Shown here: piece by piece, positions 6,757 through 15,451 of the stretch
Position numbering within the stretch: position 1 is the stretch's first letter
Layout: each line of letters begins with the position of its first letter
Source: Pilosibacter fragilis
Lineage (GTDB): Bacteria > Bacillota > Clostridia > Lachnospirales > Lachnospiraceae
Direction of reading: 5' to 3'
Assembly: GCF_032490495.1 (NCBI RefSeq)
Contig: NZ_JAVYJB010000007.1
Location: forward strand, 1 to 64,000
DNA length: 64,000 bases
Notes under the pieces: generated by a model
Databases searched by the model: none
Told to the model about the DNA's origin: nothing
The model's input: the letters and a program-made list of their open reading frames with translations, nothing else
Position numbers and translations under genes: made by a program

Positions 6757-6867
6757 GGATCAGGGAGAAGAATACCTCTTCATCAAAGCCCCGGCAGTGA
6801 GTTGCGGAGAGTCCGAGAGGAAGAGGGAGAAAAACTCTGTAAACAGGTCCGACTGTGATCATTAAGG

Positions 6868-6906
6868 GCGATGAGCTTATGAATCAGGCTTGTCGCTTTT
6901 TGTTTT
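6868..6906 (+). terminator. Possible terminator
   Basis: GCGATGAGC at 6868-6876 pairs with GCTTGTCGC at 6888-6896 through a short mismatch (TG/TG), followed by a T-rich tract TTTTTGTTTTG. The stem is modest. Confidence 0.45.
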
Positions 6907-7092
6907 GACAATACAAATGATCCGGGGGAAGTTTTATAGAAATGTAAAGAAAAATCAATAGGTCTGTCATGAAAGTTATGATAAGATATTAGAACAGAGG
7001 GACGATTCGGAACGTAATACTGAGATGTGCGCGCGGAAGGATCGGAATACCGGAAAGACATCATACATGACAATAGAAGAGAGGTTTTACAT

Positions 7093-8280
7093 ATGCCGGA
7101 ATTAAGCAGAAGAGTACAGACATTTACAGACTCCGTCATCCGCAGGATGACAAGGATCAACAATATGACACCGGGAAGCATTAACTTAAGTCAGGGATTC
7201 CCGGATTTTGATCCGCCGCAGGAGATCCTGGACGCGTTAAAGGAAGCGGCGGAGCATGGTCCACACCAGTATTCCATCACCTTTGGGGCGAAGAATTTCC
7301 GGGACGCGCTGGCAGAAATGTATACAAAGAAATTTGCCCGTGAGATCGATCCGGAAAAGGAGATCGTTGTGACCTGCGGGGGAACGGAAGCGATGATGGC
7401 GGCGATGATGACCGTGTGCAATCCGGGAGATAAGGTCGCGGTGTTCAGCCCGTTCTATGAGAACTATGGGGCGGACGCGATCCTCTCCGGGGCAGATCCG
7501 ATCTATGTGCCGCTTGTGCCGCCGGATTTCCATTATGACAGCGAAGCTCTGGAACGGGCGTTTCAGGCCGGTGCGAAGGCACTGATCCTATGTAATCCGT
7601 CGAATCCCTGTGGAAAAGTATTTACGATGGAAGAGATGGAGGAGATCGCGGAGCTCGCAAAGCGGTATGACGCCTTTGTGATCACGGATGAGGTGTACGA
7701 GTACATTATCTACGGTGAGAACCGCCATATCTCCATGGCTGCTTTGCCCGGAATGTATGAGCGGACGATCACCTGCAGCTCCCTCTCAAAGACATACTCC
7801 ATGACCGGATGGAGACTCGGCTATCTGATCGGACCGGAACATGTGATCGAGGCGGCGAAGAAGGTCCATGATTTCCTGACCGTAGGCGCTGCGGCACCGC
7901 TTCAGGAAGCGGCAGTCACTGGTCTGAAATTTGGACCAGAGTACTATCAATGGTTAAAGGATCTCTACACAGAAAAGAGAGATTATCTCTGTGGAAGGTT
8001 GGAGCAGATGGGACTTTCCCACACGACACCTCAGGGCAGCTATTTTGTTCTCGTGGATATCTCGGGATTTCTTGAGAAGCCGGAGTTTACCGGCTGGACA
8101 GATTTGGAATTCTGTGAATGGATGATAAAGAATTACGGTGTGGCAGCTGTGCCGGGTTCCAGCTTCTTTAAGGAGCCGGTAAACAATTACATCCGTCTGC
8201 ATTTTTCCAGAGGGAAAGAGACGCTTGAGGCGGCTGCTGACCGTCTGGAAAAGATGGCAAAAGATTACGGATTTTGTTAG
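7093..8280 (+). CDS. PLP-dependent aminotransferase, class I/II
   Basis: From 7093 (AGAGAGG 9 bases upstream; the longer frame from 7027 lacks a site) the protein has 395 residues, normal for the fold-type I aspartate aminotransferase family. Visible motifs are INLSQGFPDFDPP near the N-terminus, NPSNPCGKVF around residue 170, a DEVYEYI cofactor-binding segment, SSLSKTYSMTGWRLGY around 235 with the PLP-binding lysine, and a C-terminal arginine in RLHFSRG. The substrate is most likely an aspartate-, alanine- or aromatic-type amino acid; no pathway gene is adjacent. It seems to be transcribed alone and converges on the next gene. Confidence 0.88.
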   Translation: MPELSRRVQTFTDSVIRRMTRINNMTPGSINLSQGFPDFDPPQEILDALKEAAEHGPHQYSITFGAKNFRDALAEMYTKKFAREIDPEKEIVVTCGGTEAMMAAMMTVCNPGDKVAVFSPFYENYGADAILSGADPIYVPLVPPDFHYDSEALERAFQAGAKALILCNPSNPCGKVFTMEEMEEIAELAKRYDAFVITDEVYEYIIYGENRHISMAALPGMYERTITCSSLSKTYSMTGWRLGYLIGPEHVIEAAKKVHDFLTVGAAAPLQEAAVTGLKFGPEYYQWLKDLYTEKRDYLCGRLEQMGLSHTTPQGSYFVLVDISGFLEKPEFTGWTDLEFCEWMIKNYGVAAVPGSSFFKEPVNNYIRLHFSRGKETLEAAADRLEKMAKDYGFC

Positions 8281-8474
8281 TTATCCCTTTTGTTTCTGTT
8301 TCGGACGTACTTTAAGATCAGCGCGTAGCCGTAGAGCATCACCGGGATGACGATGACGCAGAACAGGAGCGCCAGGATGACATTCTCCGGGCCACCGGTG
8401 AAGGTCAGGACGATGAGGGCGAGGAAGACCGCGGCGATGATGAGGATCCCGGCCCAGGCGAAAAATCGTTTCAT
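8277..8474 (-). CDS. Small two-helix membrane protein
   Basis: The minus-strand frame encodes 65 residues with two hydrophobic helices (about 4-27 and 33-56) and a basic tail ending in KYVRNRNKRDN. AAAGGAACC lies ahead of the start. Its stop overlaps the stop of the aminotransferase by four bases. I do not recognise a family; the positive-inside tail and compact size suggest an inner-membrane accessory protein. Confidence 0.55.
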   Translation of the reverse strand: MKRFFAWAGILIIAAVFLALIVLTFTGGPENVILALLFCVIVIPVMLYGYALILKYVRNRNKRDN

Positions 8475-8614
8475 ATATTTAGGTTCCTTTCATGTACATA
8501 CTTTGAGTTCCTGCTTAGTATAAGGTATTTTAAAGCGGGATTCAAGATAATGAGGCATAAAGAATGTAATTCCGGTTCCGGAAGGAAGATTTTTGAACAG
8601 AATATATCGTAACC

Positions 8615-8742
8615 ATTCAGCAGGTCTGCGCACTTGCTGCGCTGACCGTAAGAAAACATAGGCCGGAAGACAAAAATCCCATCAGCAAAGCTGATCTGAA
8701 ATGGATTTTTGCGCGTAACTATGAAGGTACTGAATAGTTACC
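8615..8742 (+). repeat. Dispersed inverted-repeat element, copy 2 (long form)
   Basis: The core 8671-8742 has CAAAAATCC/GGATTTTTG arms around ATCAGC-AAA-GCTGAT, then GTAACTAT/ATAGTTAC arms around a GAAGGTACTGA loop; every arm pair here is perfect. The 55-base upstream module (CAGCAGGTCTGCGC ... AGAAAACATAGGC) also occurs before the copy at 12100. The element ends 33 bases before the start codon of the next gene. Confidence 0.85.
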
Positions 8743-8775
8743 AGCATTTGATAAAAACGGAAAGGAGGAGTGACC

Positions 8776-9834
8776 ATGAAGAAAAAACGAACACTTATCC
8801 TGATCGGCGCTGTCGGCATCCTGCTTGCTGTGCAGACTATAACATCTTTCGCTGCGGATGGAAAATGGACGCTCACGGATGCCGGTTACACCTTCACATA
8901 CTCGGATGGGCGCAAAGCCCGGGGTACCTGGGAGGATATCGACGGCGAGTGGTACCATTTTGACAGAAACGGAATCATGGAGACCGGATGGAAGACGGTG
9001 GGAAACATCCGTTACCATTTCAACCAGGACGGTTCCCTCTCCGAGGGCTGGCAGTACGACGGTCCGGGCGGCGGAAACTGGTACTACTATGATTCCGCGG
9101 GGAACGCGAAGATCCAGTGGTTTCAGGATAAGGGAAACTGGTACTGGTTTGACTCGGACGGAAAGATGAACAAGGAAGCTGTCCGCACAATAAAAGGAAA
9201 GACATACGCGTTCCGCCCGGATGGAAGCATGCGGGTAAATGAGTACGCGGGCTTTTCCTACACCGACTACGACGGACAGCCGGATCCGGCGGGGGATATT
9301 CTGGCGGTCAACGCGGATGGAACGGCGAAGACGGTGAGCGAGGCCGAGAAAAATGAGATCGCCGTGTATATCAACGCCTTCCCGGATGGTTGGAGAAAGA
9401 AGTTCCGGGATGACGGATGGAGGTTTGTGTACTGTCCGTCGGGCGGGGCATATAGAACCTTCAAAGATAAGAGGGGAAACGTACTCTATTCCTGCAATTA
9501 TTCTCTGGATGAGGAGAAGAAAGAACTCCGGTTTTCGAAAACGGATGCCGTGAAGGGCGGATTCGGGGCGTATGTCTATGAAAATTCCGGGGATGAGATG
9601 AAGAAAGACCAGTTCCCAAAGGCGGCGAGGTACCGGTTTGCGGAGATCGCCCAGGCGACGGGCCTGCCGGAAGGCGCGAAGAGAGAGTATGACGTGATCT
9701 TTGGAGCGCTGTTTCATATATATCAGGACCCGGATGTCTGGAACGCGCTGAAAGCAAAAGCTTCAGATATTACTTGGACTATCGAGCGGATCGCGGATAA
9801 CCGGTCGGCGGATGGACGTCTGGACTTAGAGTAG
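8776..9834 (+). CDS. Secreted protein with cell-wall-binding repeats
   Basis: Translation starts at 8776 after AAAGGAGGAG, giving 352 residues. Residues 1-27 form a signal peptide ending near SFAADG. Residues about 28-150 are five to six aromatic repeats of the choline-binding/glucan-binding type, such as DGEWYHFDRNGIMETGWKT and GNWYYYDSAGN. The C-terminal half (about 150-352) is a charged domain of unknown function starting near YTDYDGQPD. The repeats anchor such proteins to wall polymers in related bacteria. Four related proteins or remnants occur in this window. A dispersed repeat lies just upstream. Confidence 0.82.
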   Translation: MKKKRTLILIGAVGILLAVQTITSFAADGKWTLTDAGYTFTYSDGRKARGTWEDIDGEWYHFDRNGIMETGWKTVGNIRYHFNQDGSLSEGWQYDGPGGGNWYYYDSAGNAKIQWFQDKGNWYWFDSDGKMNKEAVRTIKGKTYAFRPDGSMRVNEYAGFSYTDYDGQPDPAGDILAVNADGTAKTVSEAEKNEIAVYINAFPDGWRKKFRDDGWRFVYCPSGGAYRTFKDKRGNVLYSCNYSLDEEKKELRFSKTDAVKGGFGAYVYENSGDEMKKDQFPKAARYRFAEIAQATGLPEGAKREYDVIFGALFHIYQDPDVWNALKAKASDITWTIERIADNRSADGRLDLE

Positions 9835-9916
9835 GAAAATATAATACTTTGAGGCGAAACTGCAAAGCAGGCAAAAATGAAAGTAGAACATACGTACGAA
9901 TAAACTTTGGTTTCAC

Positions 9917-9945
9917 TTGACGAACACCACACAATCTGTTACTAT
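9917..9945 (+). promoter_or_regulatory. Promoter of the gntR-mcsA-mcsB-clpC operon
   Basis: TTGACG at 9917-9922 and TACTAT at 9940-9945 are 17 bases apart. No CtsR heptad repeat (GGTCAAA type) and no CIRCE element was found between here and 10033. Confidence 0.7.
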
Positions 9946-10032
9946 ACACATATAACAAATGGAATACTATGATACTGGAAACGCATAAACGGTCCCGGCA
10001 TCAAAAATATTAAGAAAAAAGATGGTGATCAA

Positions 10033-10410
10033 ATGGTACTGAAGATCGATTTTGACAGTGAAGAAGCACTCTATACCCAGCTCTGCAACCAGATCATCTG
10101 CGGCATCGCAATGGATGTGCTTCACGATGGGGATAGTCTCCCGTCGGTGAGACAGCTTGCAGATGAGATCGGAATTAACATGCATACAGTCAACAAGGCA
10201 TATGCTGTATTGAAACAGGAAGGATTTCTGCGCCTGGACCGCAGACGCGGGGCCGTGATCGCCCTGGATATGGATAAACTGCGGACGATGGAAGAGATGA
10301 AGAACGACCTCGCGCTGATCGTTGCCCGGGGAATCTGTAAAAATGTCGGCAGAGATGAGATCCACAGCCTTGTAGACCAGATCTATGATGAGTTTGGCGG
10401 ACAGGCGTAA
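10033..10410 (+). CDS. GntR family (YtrA-like) transcriptional regulator
   Basis: The 125-residue protein has an N-terminal winged helix with the GntR pattern LYTQLCNQIICGIAM, then DSLPSVRQLADEIGIN and MHTVNKAYAVLKQEGFL, and a C-terminal stub of only about 50 residues, as in the short YtrA subfamily. It sits 12 bases before mcsA, in the slot where Firmicutes usually carry ctsR, the repressor of this heat-shock operon. Its position suggests it controls the operon or is stress-linked, but no operator is proven. The ribosome site is weak (GGTGA very close to the start). Confidence 0.85.
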   Translation: MVLKIDFDSEEALYTQLCNQIICGIAMDVLHDGDSLPSVRQLADEIGINMHTVNKAYAVLKQEGFLRLDRRRGAVIALDMDKLRTMEEMKNDLALIVARGICKNVGRDEIHSLVDQIYDEFGGQA

Positions 10411-10422
10411 AGGAGGGGCAGT

Positions 10423-10998
10423 ATGCTTTGTGAACATTGCAAAAAGCGGGAAGCAACCGTAAAATATGTGGAAGTGATCAACGGCGTGAAGACAGAGCAC
10501 AACCTCTGTACCCAGTGTGCCGCCCATGCGGACCTTGGACAGTTCTCAGCTCTCTTTGAGGGAGAATTCCCGTTAGGAAAACTTCTCTCCGGACTTCTTG
10601 GAACCCAGGAGACGGAGGAAGAAGATGAAAAGTACTCCGGTGTCGTGTGCCCGACCTGCGGAACGACTTATGAGGAATTTGTAAAGGACAGCCGGTTCGG
10701 ATGCCCGGACTGCTACAGCGTGTTTGATCCTCTGATCAGCGACAATATCCGTCATCTTCAGGGCAGCGAAAAGCACGTCGGAAAGCGTCCGGCGGGATAC
10801 CGGTCCGAGATGGAAGAAATGAACGGGACGGGAACTATTGGAGAGGATCCGGTGAATATTCCGGAACTCTCAAAGGAAGAGAAGATCCGCCTGATGGAGA
10901 CGAGATTAAAAGACGCGGTGCGCCGGGAAGAGTACGAGGAGGCCGCGAAGCTCCGGGATGAGATCCGGGCGTTGAAAGAGGAGAGACAGAATGGATAA
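10423..10998 (+). CDS. mcsA: McsA, zinc-binding activator of the McsB arginine kinase
   Basis: The 191-residue protein carries paired zinc motifs: CEHC near residue 3 with CTQC near 29, and CPTC near 76 with CPDC near 95. A C-terminal UVR motif (residues about 150-185, KLRDEIRALKEE) is the type shared with UvrB/UvrC and ClpC. McsA activates the protein-arginine kinase McsB in Bacillus-type stress systems. AAAGGAGGGG precedes the start, and the gene overlaps mcsB by eight bases, indicating translational coupling. Confidence 0.93.
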   Translation: MLCEHCKKREATVKYVEVINGVKTEHNLCTQCAAHADLGQFSALFEGEFPLGKLLSGLLGTQETEEEDEKYSGVVCPTCGTTYEEFVKDSRFGCPDCYSVFDPLISDNIRHLQGSEKHVGKRPAGYRSEMEEMNGTGTIGEDPVNIPELSKEEKIRLMETRLKDAVRREEYEEAAKLRDEIRALKEERQNG

Positions 10999-12037
10999 AT
11001 GGTATGAAGTACCGGGAAAAGCAGGCACAAATGTGATCTACAGCCGTGTCCGTCTGGTTCGAAATCTGAAAGAGTATCCGTTTCCTGGCCGCCTCACCAA
11101 GGAGCAGAGCGCGGAGCTTTCGGAGAAGCTTCTCGGCGGACTCACCGGCATCGCGTCCATGGACCGGATGCAGTATCGGTTTACACACTTAGAGCGGATG
11201 GGCGACCTGGAAAAAACAGCGCTTTTAGAGCGCCGGGCGATCAACCGCAGTGTAATAAAGAAGAAAGACCCGACGGGAATGATCCTGTCGGAGGACGAAT
11301 CAACGGCGATCCTCCTAAATGGGGATGATCATGTGCGAATCCAGACGCTGCAGACGGGGCTGACCCTGGAGCAGCTTTACGAGAGAGCAGATAAGATCGA
11401 TGACTATATCAGCGAGCGTTTTGATTACGCCTTCGATGAAAAATACGGCTACCTGACCTCGTTCCCCACAAACGTGGGCACAGGACTTCGGGCAGCGGTG
11501 GTCCTGCACCTGCCGATGCTGTCCAAGAATAAAAATTTCAACAGTCTCGTTGCGGATATGGGCCGGTTCGGGGCCCAGGTCCGGGGCGTGTACGGTGAGG
11601 GCGCGGAGAACTTCGGCTCCCTGTACCAGATCTCAAACCAGAAAACCTTAGGACAGACGGAGCGGGAGATCATCGATATCGTCAGGAAGGCAGCCCAGGA
11701 GCTGGATGCCCAGGAACGGCGGGTACGCCGGGAATACCGTCAGAGAAAGCCGGTGCAGGCGGCCGATGAATGCTATAAATCCTACGGCGTCTTAAAGTAC
11801 GCGAGACGGCTGACGAGAAAAGACGGAATGGAATTCCTGTCCCAGATCATGACAGGAATCACGGATGGGATCTTAAAAGTGAAGGAACCGTACTCTGTAT
11901 ACGGTCTGATGCTGGGGATCCAGCCTGCGAACCTTTTGAGTCTGGCGGACCGCCCGCTTGACAAGGATGAGCTGGATGCCGCCCGGGCAGAGTTCCTGAG
12001 AAGGCGGCTGCCGGAGATCATAGAGATAGAAAATTAG
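10991..12037 (+). CDS. mcsB: McsB, protein-arginine kinase
   Basis: The 348-residue protein belongs to the ATP:guanido phosphotransferase fold. Family segments seen include VIYSRVRLVRNLKEYPFP, the nucleotide-binding SEDESTAILLNGDDH, SFPTNVGTGLRAAVVLHLP, and RRVRREYR near the C-terminal third. McsB phosphorylates arginines on damaged proteins, marking them for ClpCP degradation. It overlaps mcsA by eight bases and is followed by clpC, so marking enzyme, activator and unfoldase are made together. Length matches the family. Confidence 0.95.
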   Translation: MDKWYEVPGKAGTNVIYSRVRLVRNLKEYPFPGRLTKEQSAELSEKLLGGLTGIASMDRMQYRFTHLERMGDLEKTALLERRAINRSVIKKKDPTGMILSEDESTAILLNGDDHVRIQTLQTGLTLEQLYERADKIDDYISERFDYAFDEKYGYLTSFPTNVGTGLRAAVVLHLPMLSKNKNFNSLVADMGRFGAQVRGVYGEGAENFGSLYQISNQKTLGQTEREIIDIVRKAAQELDAQERRVRREYRQRKPVQAADECYKSYGVLKYARRLTRKDGMEFLSQIMTGITDGILKVKEPYSVYGLMLGIQPANLLSLADRPLDKDELDAARAEFLRRRLPEIIEIEN

Positions 12038-12038
12038 T

Positions 12039-12171
12039 TGACGGTTCGGCAGATCTGCGCTTTTGCTGCACCGACCGAAAGAAAACATAGGCAGGGAGGC
12101 AAAATTTTAATCGGCGCAGTTGATTTGGAATGGAGTTATGTTCGTAACTATGAATGGATTGAATGGTTACG
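12039..12171 (+). repeat. Dispersed inverted-repeat element, copy 3 (long form, diverged)
   Basis: The upstream module (GGCAGATCTGCGC ... GAAAGAAAACATAGGC) and the core with GTAACTAT and GGTTAC arms match copy 2 in order and spacing, with more substitutions in the AAAATTTTAATC/GGAGTTATG arms. It fills the gap between mcsB and clpC, starting two bases after the mcsB stop. Confidence 0.75.
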
Positions 12172-12207
12172 CAGTTGACGGAAAAGTTCAGGAGGAAATT
12201 AGAACAG

Positions 12208-14697
12208 ATGGCACAATATACAGAAAAAGCCCAGGAGGCACTGGTTCTCGCCAGTGAAGCGGCGGAGGATATGGGTTCCCCTGTGATCGGAACGGAGCAC
12301 ATCCTGGTCGGGCTGATCGAGGAGGGAAGCGGTACCGCTGCCATGGTCCTCGAGGCCAACGAGGTGAAGCTCGACAGACTGCTGGCCCTTGTGGAGCAGC
12401 TTGTCTCTTCCTATCAGAATACAGCCACCAAAGAGCGGGACGGCTACACTCCAAGTGCGAGACATGTGCTGGAAAACAGCTATAAAGAGGCTGTCCGGTT
12501 CCATGCGCCGTTAATCGGTACCGAGCATATTCTGATGGCATTATTAAAGGAATCGGACTGTGTGGCAGTCCGCCTGTTAAACACCTTAAATATCAACATT
12601 CAGAAGGTCTACATCGACCTTTTATCCGCCATGGGTGAGGACGGAAACGCAGGAAAAGAGGACCTGGCCCAGGGACGCCAGCAGCGGGGCGGACAGAGCG
12701 CCACACCGACACTTGATGCCTACAGCCGCGACCTTACAGTCCTCGCAAAAGAAGGAAAATTGGATCCGGTCATCGGCAGGGAGAAGGAGATCCGCCGCGT
12801 GATCCAGATCTTAAGCAGAAGAACAAAAAACAACCCGTGCCTTATCGGAGAACCAGGTGTCGGAAAGACGGCTGTGATCGAAGGTCTCGCGCAGCTCATC
12901 GCTTCCGGCGACGTCCCGGATACGATCCGCGGAAAACGCGTGGTGATCCTTGACCTCTCCGGCATGGTAGCGGGATCCAAGTACCGCGGTGAGTTCGAGG
13001 AGCGCATTAAAAATGTGATCAACGAGGTGACAGAGGCGGAGAATGTCCTCTTATTTATCGACGAGATCCACACGATCATTGGCGCAGGCGGAGCGGAGGG
13101 CGCGTTAGACGCGTCTAACATCTTGAAACCATCCCTGGCCCGCGGTGAGATCCAGCTCATCGGTGCTACGACGCTTGAAGAGTACCGGAAATATATTGAA
13201 AAGGACGCGGCATTAGAGCGCCGGTTCCAGCCGGTGACCGTGGAGGAGCCGACGGAGGACGAGGCGTTCCAGATCTTAAAGGGACTCCGCCCGAAATATG
13301 AGGAACATCACCATGTGACGATCACCGACGCGGCCTTAAAGGCGGCAGTGCGCCTCTCCGCCCGCTATATCAACGACCGGTTCCTGCCGGACAAGGCCAT
13401 CGATGTGGTGGACGAGGCGGCCTCCAAGACGAGACTGACCGTCTATGTGGAGCCGAAGGGAATCAAGACTCTCGAGGAGGAGATCAAGAAGCTCGAGAAA
13501 GAGAAAGAGGACGCGATCCGTGACGAGGCATATGAGCTCGCCGGTGAGATCAAGAAGAAACAGGCCTCAAAGCGGGAGAAGATCCGCAAGCTGAAGGAGA
13601 AATGGGAGAGTGAGAAGGAGAGCCGGGAGCTGACCGTCGACGAGAATGACATTGCAGACGTGATCTCCGGCTGGACAAAGATCCCGGTGAGCAAGCTGGC
13701 GGAAGGCGAGACGGAGCGTCTCTTAAAGCTGGAATCCATTCTCCATGAGCGCGTGGTCGGGCAGGACGAGGCGGTGGTTGCCGTCGCGAAGGCGATCCGC
13801 CGCGGAAGAGTCGGCTTAAAAGACCCGAAGCGCCCGATCGGTTCCTTCTTATTCTTAGGCCCCACAGGTGTCGGAAAGACGGAGCTCTGCAAAGCCCTTG
13901 CGGAGGCCATGTTCGGAACGGAAAACGCCCTGATCCGCGTTGATATGTCAGAGTACATGGAGAAGCACAGCGTCTCCAAGATGATCGGATCCCCGCCAGG
14001 ATATGTGGGATACGAGGGCGGCGGGCAGCTGAGTGAAAAAGTCCGCAGAAACCCGTATTCTGTGATCCTCTTTGATGAGGTGGAGAAAGCCCATCCGGAT
14101 GTTTTCAATATTCTTTTACAGGTGCTGGACGACGGTCACATCACGGACTCCCAGGGCCATAAGATCGACTTTAAGAATACCGTTATCATCATGACCTCCA
14201 ATGCGGGCGCCGAGAACATCATCGCGCCGAAGCAGCTTGGATTCATGTCCCAGGACGATGAGAAGGTCCGCTACCAGAGAATGAAGACCGGCGTCATGGA
14301 CGAAGTGAAACGGATGTTCAAGCCAGAGTTCTTAAACCGTATTGATGACACCATCGTGTTCCATCCGCTGACGAAGGATCACATGAAGGAAATCGTGACG
14401 ATCCTCTTGAATGTCCTCGCAAAGCGGACAAAGAATCAGATGTCCATCCGCTTAAATGCCGGGGATGACGTGAAGGAATACCTTGTGGAAAAGGGATACG
14501 ACGAGAAATACGGCGCGCGACCGCTTAAGCGCACGATCCAGAACCTCATCGAGGATAAGCTCGCGGAGCTGGTCCTGGAAGGAAAAGTGCGGGAAGGCGA
14601 TTCCGTGAAGATCACCTGCAAGGACGGAGAACTGAAATTTTCAGCAAGACATCCACAAACTGCTGGAAAAACTTCCGCCAGTGTGGTAAAATCATAG
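12208..14697 (+). CDS. clpC: ATP-dependent Clp protease ATP-binding subunit ClpC
   Basis: From 12208 (AGGAGG 12 bases upstream) the protein has 829 residues. The order is an N-domain with two Clp repeats (1-145), AAA1 with Walker A GEPGVGKT near 213 and Walker B LLFIDEIHT, a middle coiled-coil/UVR region (about 410-480) typical of ClpC, and AAA2 with GPTGVGKT near 550 and VILFDEVEKAHPDV. It unfolds proteins for ClpP and, with McsA/McsB, handles arginine-phosphorylated substrates. A frame extension to 12163 lies in the dispersed repeat and lacks a ribosome site. Confidence 0.96.
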   Translation: MAQYTEKAQEALVLASEAAEDMGSPVIGTEHILVGLIEEGSGTAAMVLEANEVKLDRLLALVEQLVSSYQNTATKERDGYTPSARHVLENSYKEAVRFHAPLIGTEHILMALLKESDCVAVRLLNTLNINIQKVYIDLLSAMGEDGNAGKEDLAQGRQQRGGQSATPTLDAYSRDLTVLAKEGKLDPVIGREKEIRRVIQILSRRTKNNPCLIGEPGVGKTAVIEGLAQLIASGDVPDTIRGKRVVILDLSGMVAGSKYRGEFEERIKNVINEVTEAENVLLFIDEIHTIIGAGGAEGALDASNILKPSLARGEIQLIGATTLEEYRKYIEKDAALERRFQPVTVEEPTEDEAFQILKGLRPKYEEHHHVTITDAALKAAVRLSARYINDRFLPDKAIDVVDEAASKTRLTVYVEPKGIKTLEEEIKKLEKEKEDAIRDEAYELAGEIKKKQASKREKIRKLKEKWESEKESRELTVDENDIADVISGWTKIPVSKLAEGETERLLKLESILHERVVGQDEAVVAVAKAIRRGRVGLKDPKRPIGSFLFLGPTGVGKTELCKALAEAMFGTENALIRVDMSEYMEKHSVSKMIGSPPGYVGYEGGGQLSEKVRRNPYSVILFDEVEKAHPDVFNILLQVLDDGHITDSQGHKIDFKNTVIIMTSNAGAENIIAPKQLGFMSQDDEKVRYQRMKTGVMDEVKRMFKPEFLNRIDDTIVFHPLTKDHMKEIVTILLNVLAKRTKNQMSIRLNAGDDVKEYLVEKGYDEKYGARPLKRTIQNLIEDKLAELVLEGKVREGDSVKITCKDGELKFSARHPQTAGKTSASVVKS

Positions 14698-14811
14698 GCA
14701 CGACGTAACGGTTAGAAGGGACGGCTGCCTGTGACCGTTACCTATTACAATAGCAATAGCAATAGGGAAAATTTAGTCCTTGTTGAAACACACAAAAGGA
14801 GAGTAAGCATT

Positions 14812-15225
14812 ATGTCAGTAATCAACGAACTGATCCGCACAGAGGCAAATGGAACCTTAAGCTTCGGAAACTACAGCCTCGCGGCAAAATCCAAGGTAGA
14901 AGACTTCGAGCACGAAGGTGATCTTTATAAAGTTAAGACATTTAAGGAAATCACAAAGTTAGAAAGAAACGGAATGTTCGTTTACGAGTCCGTTCCAGGA
15001 ACTGCAGTAACAGAATTTGCAGTGACCGATACAACCGTTACCTTCAAGGTTGAGGGCTTTGAGGATGCCCAGATCACCGTACAGTTAGAGGACGACTGCG
15101 AGTACGAGATTTACGAGGACGGCGTTGGCGTCGGCGGAATGAAGACAAATATGAGCGGCAAGCTGAGTCTTTCTGTTGAGCTCAATGAGGGCAAGGAAGT
15201 AGAAGTTAAGATTGTTCGCAAGTGA
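14812..15225 (+). CDS. Small acidic conserved protein of unknown function
   Basis: The start at 14812 follows AAAGGAGAGT, giving 137 residues; the longer frame from 14731 has no ribosome site. The product is acidic and beta-rich, begins MSVINELIRTEANGTLSFG, and has no signal peptide, membrane segment or catalytic motif I can name. Similar Lachnospiraceae proteins are often labelled endosialidase in automated annotation, for which I see no support. Just before it, AATAGC is repeated three times (14748-14765). It lies alone between clpC and a terminator, and its codon use looks like that of a highly expressed gene. Confidence 0.7.
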   Translation: MSVINELIRTEANGTLSFGNYSLAAKSKVEDFEHEGDLYKVKTFKEITKLERNGMFVYESVPGTAVTEFAVTDTTVTFKVEGFEDAQITVQLEDDCEYEIYEDGVGVGGMKTNMSGKLSLSVELNEGKEVEVKIVRK

Positions 15226-15278
15226 TCAGGAAATTGAAGATTGCTGCTGGCCGGGGTATGGACGGTAGTATTTTATGG

Positions 15279-15308
15279 CGCTCCGAGGGATGAACTTCGG
15301 AGCGTTTC
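15279..15308 (+). terminator. Rho-independent terminator
   Basis: CGCTCCGA at 15279-15286 pairs perfectly with TCGGAGCG at 15297-15304, followed by a T-rich tract. Confidence 0.7.
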
Positions 15309-15451
15309 CTGTTTTATGAAATATTTCTGTTCACCAAGAAAGCATTGCACAAAGGTCGTGCGAATTCACGCAGGAATATCGATTGGCGCAGGCAGTCAGG
15401 TAAGGCAGCTAAACGTATCATGGCATTTTGACTATAAAAAGGGAGAATATT

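Noticed and set aside
9946..10032. Search for CIRCE or CtsR operators ahead of the heat-shock operon
   Set aside because: Neither the 9-bp CIRCE arms nor the GGTCAAA-type heptad repeat is visible.
12163..12207. Upstream start extending ClpC by 15 residues
   Set aside because: The extension is the end of the dispersed repeat; AGGAGG is correctly placed only for ATG 12208.
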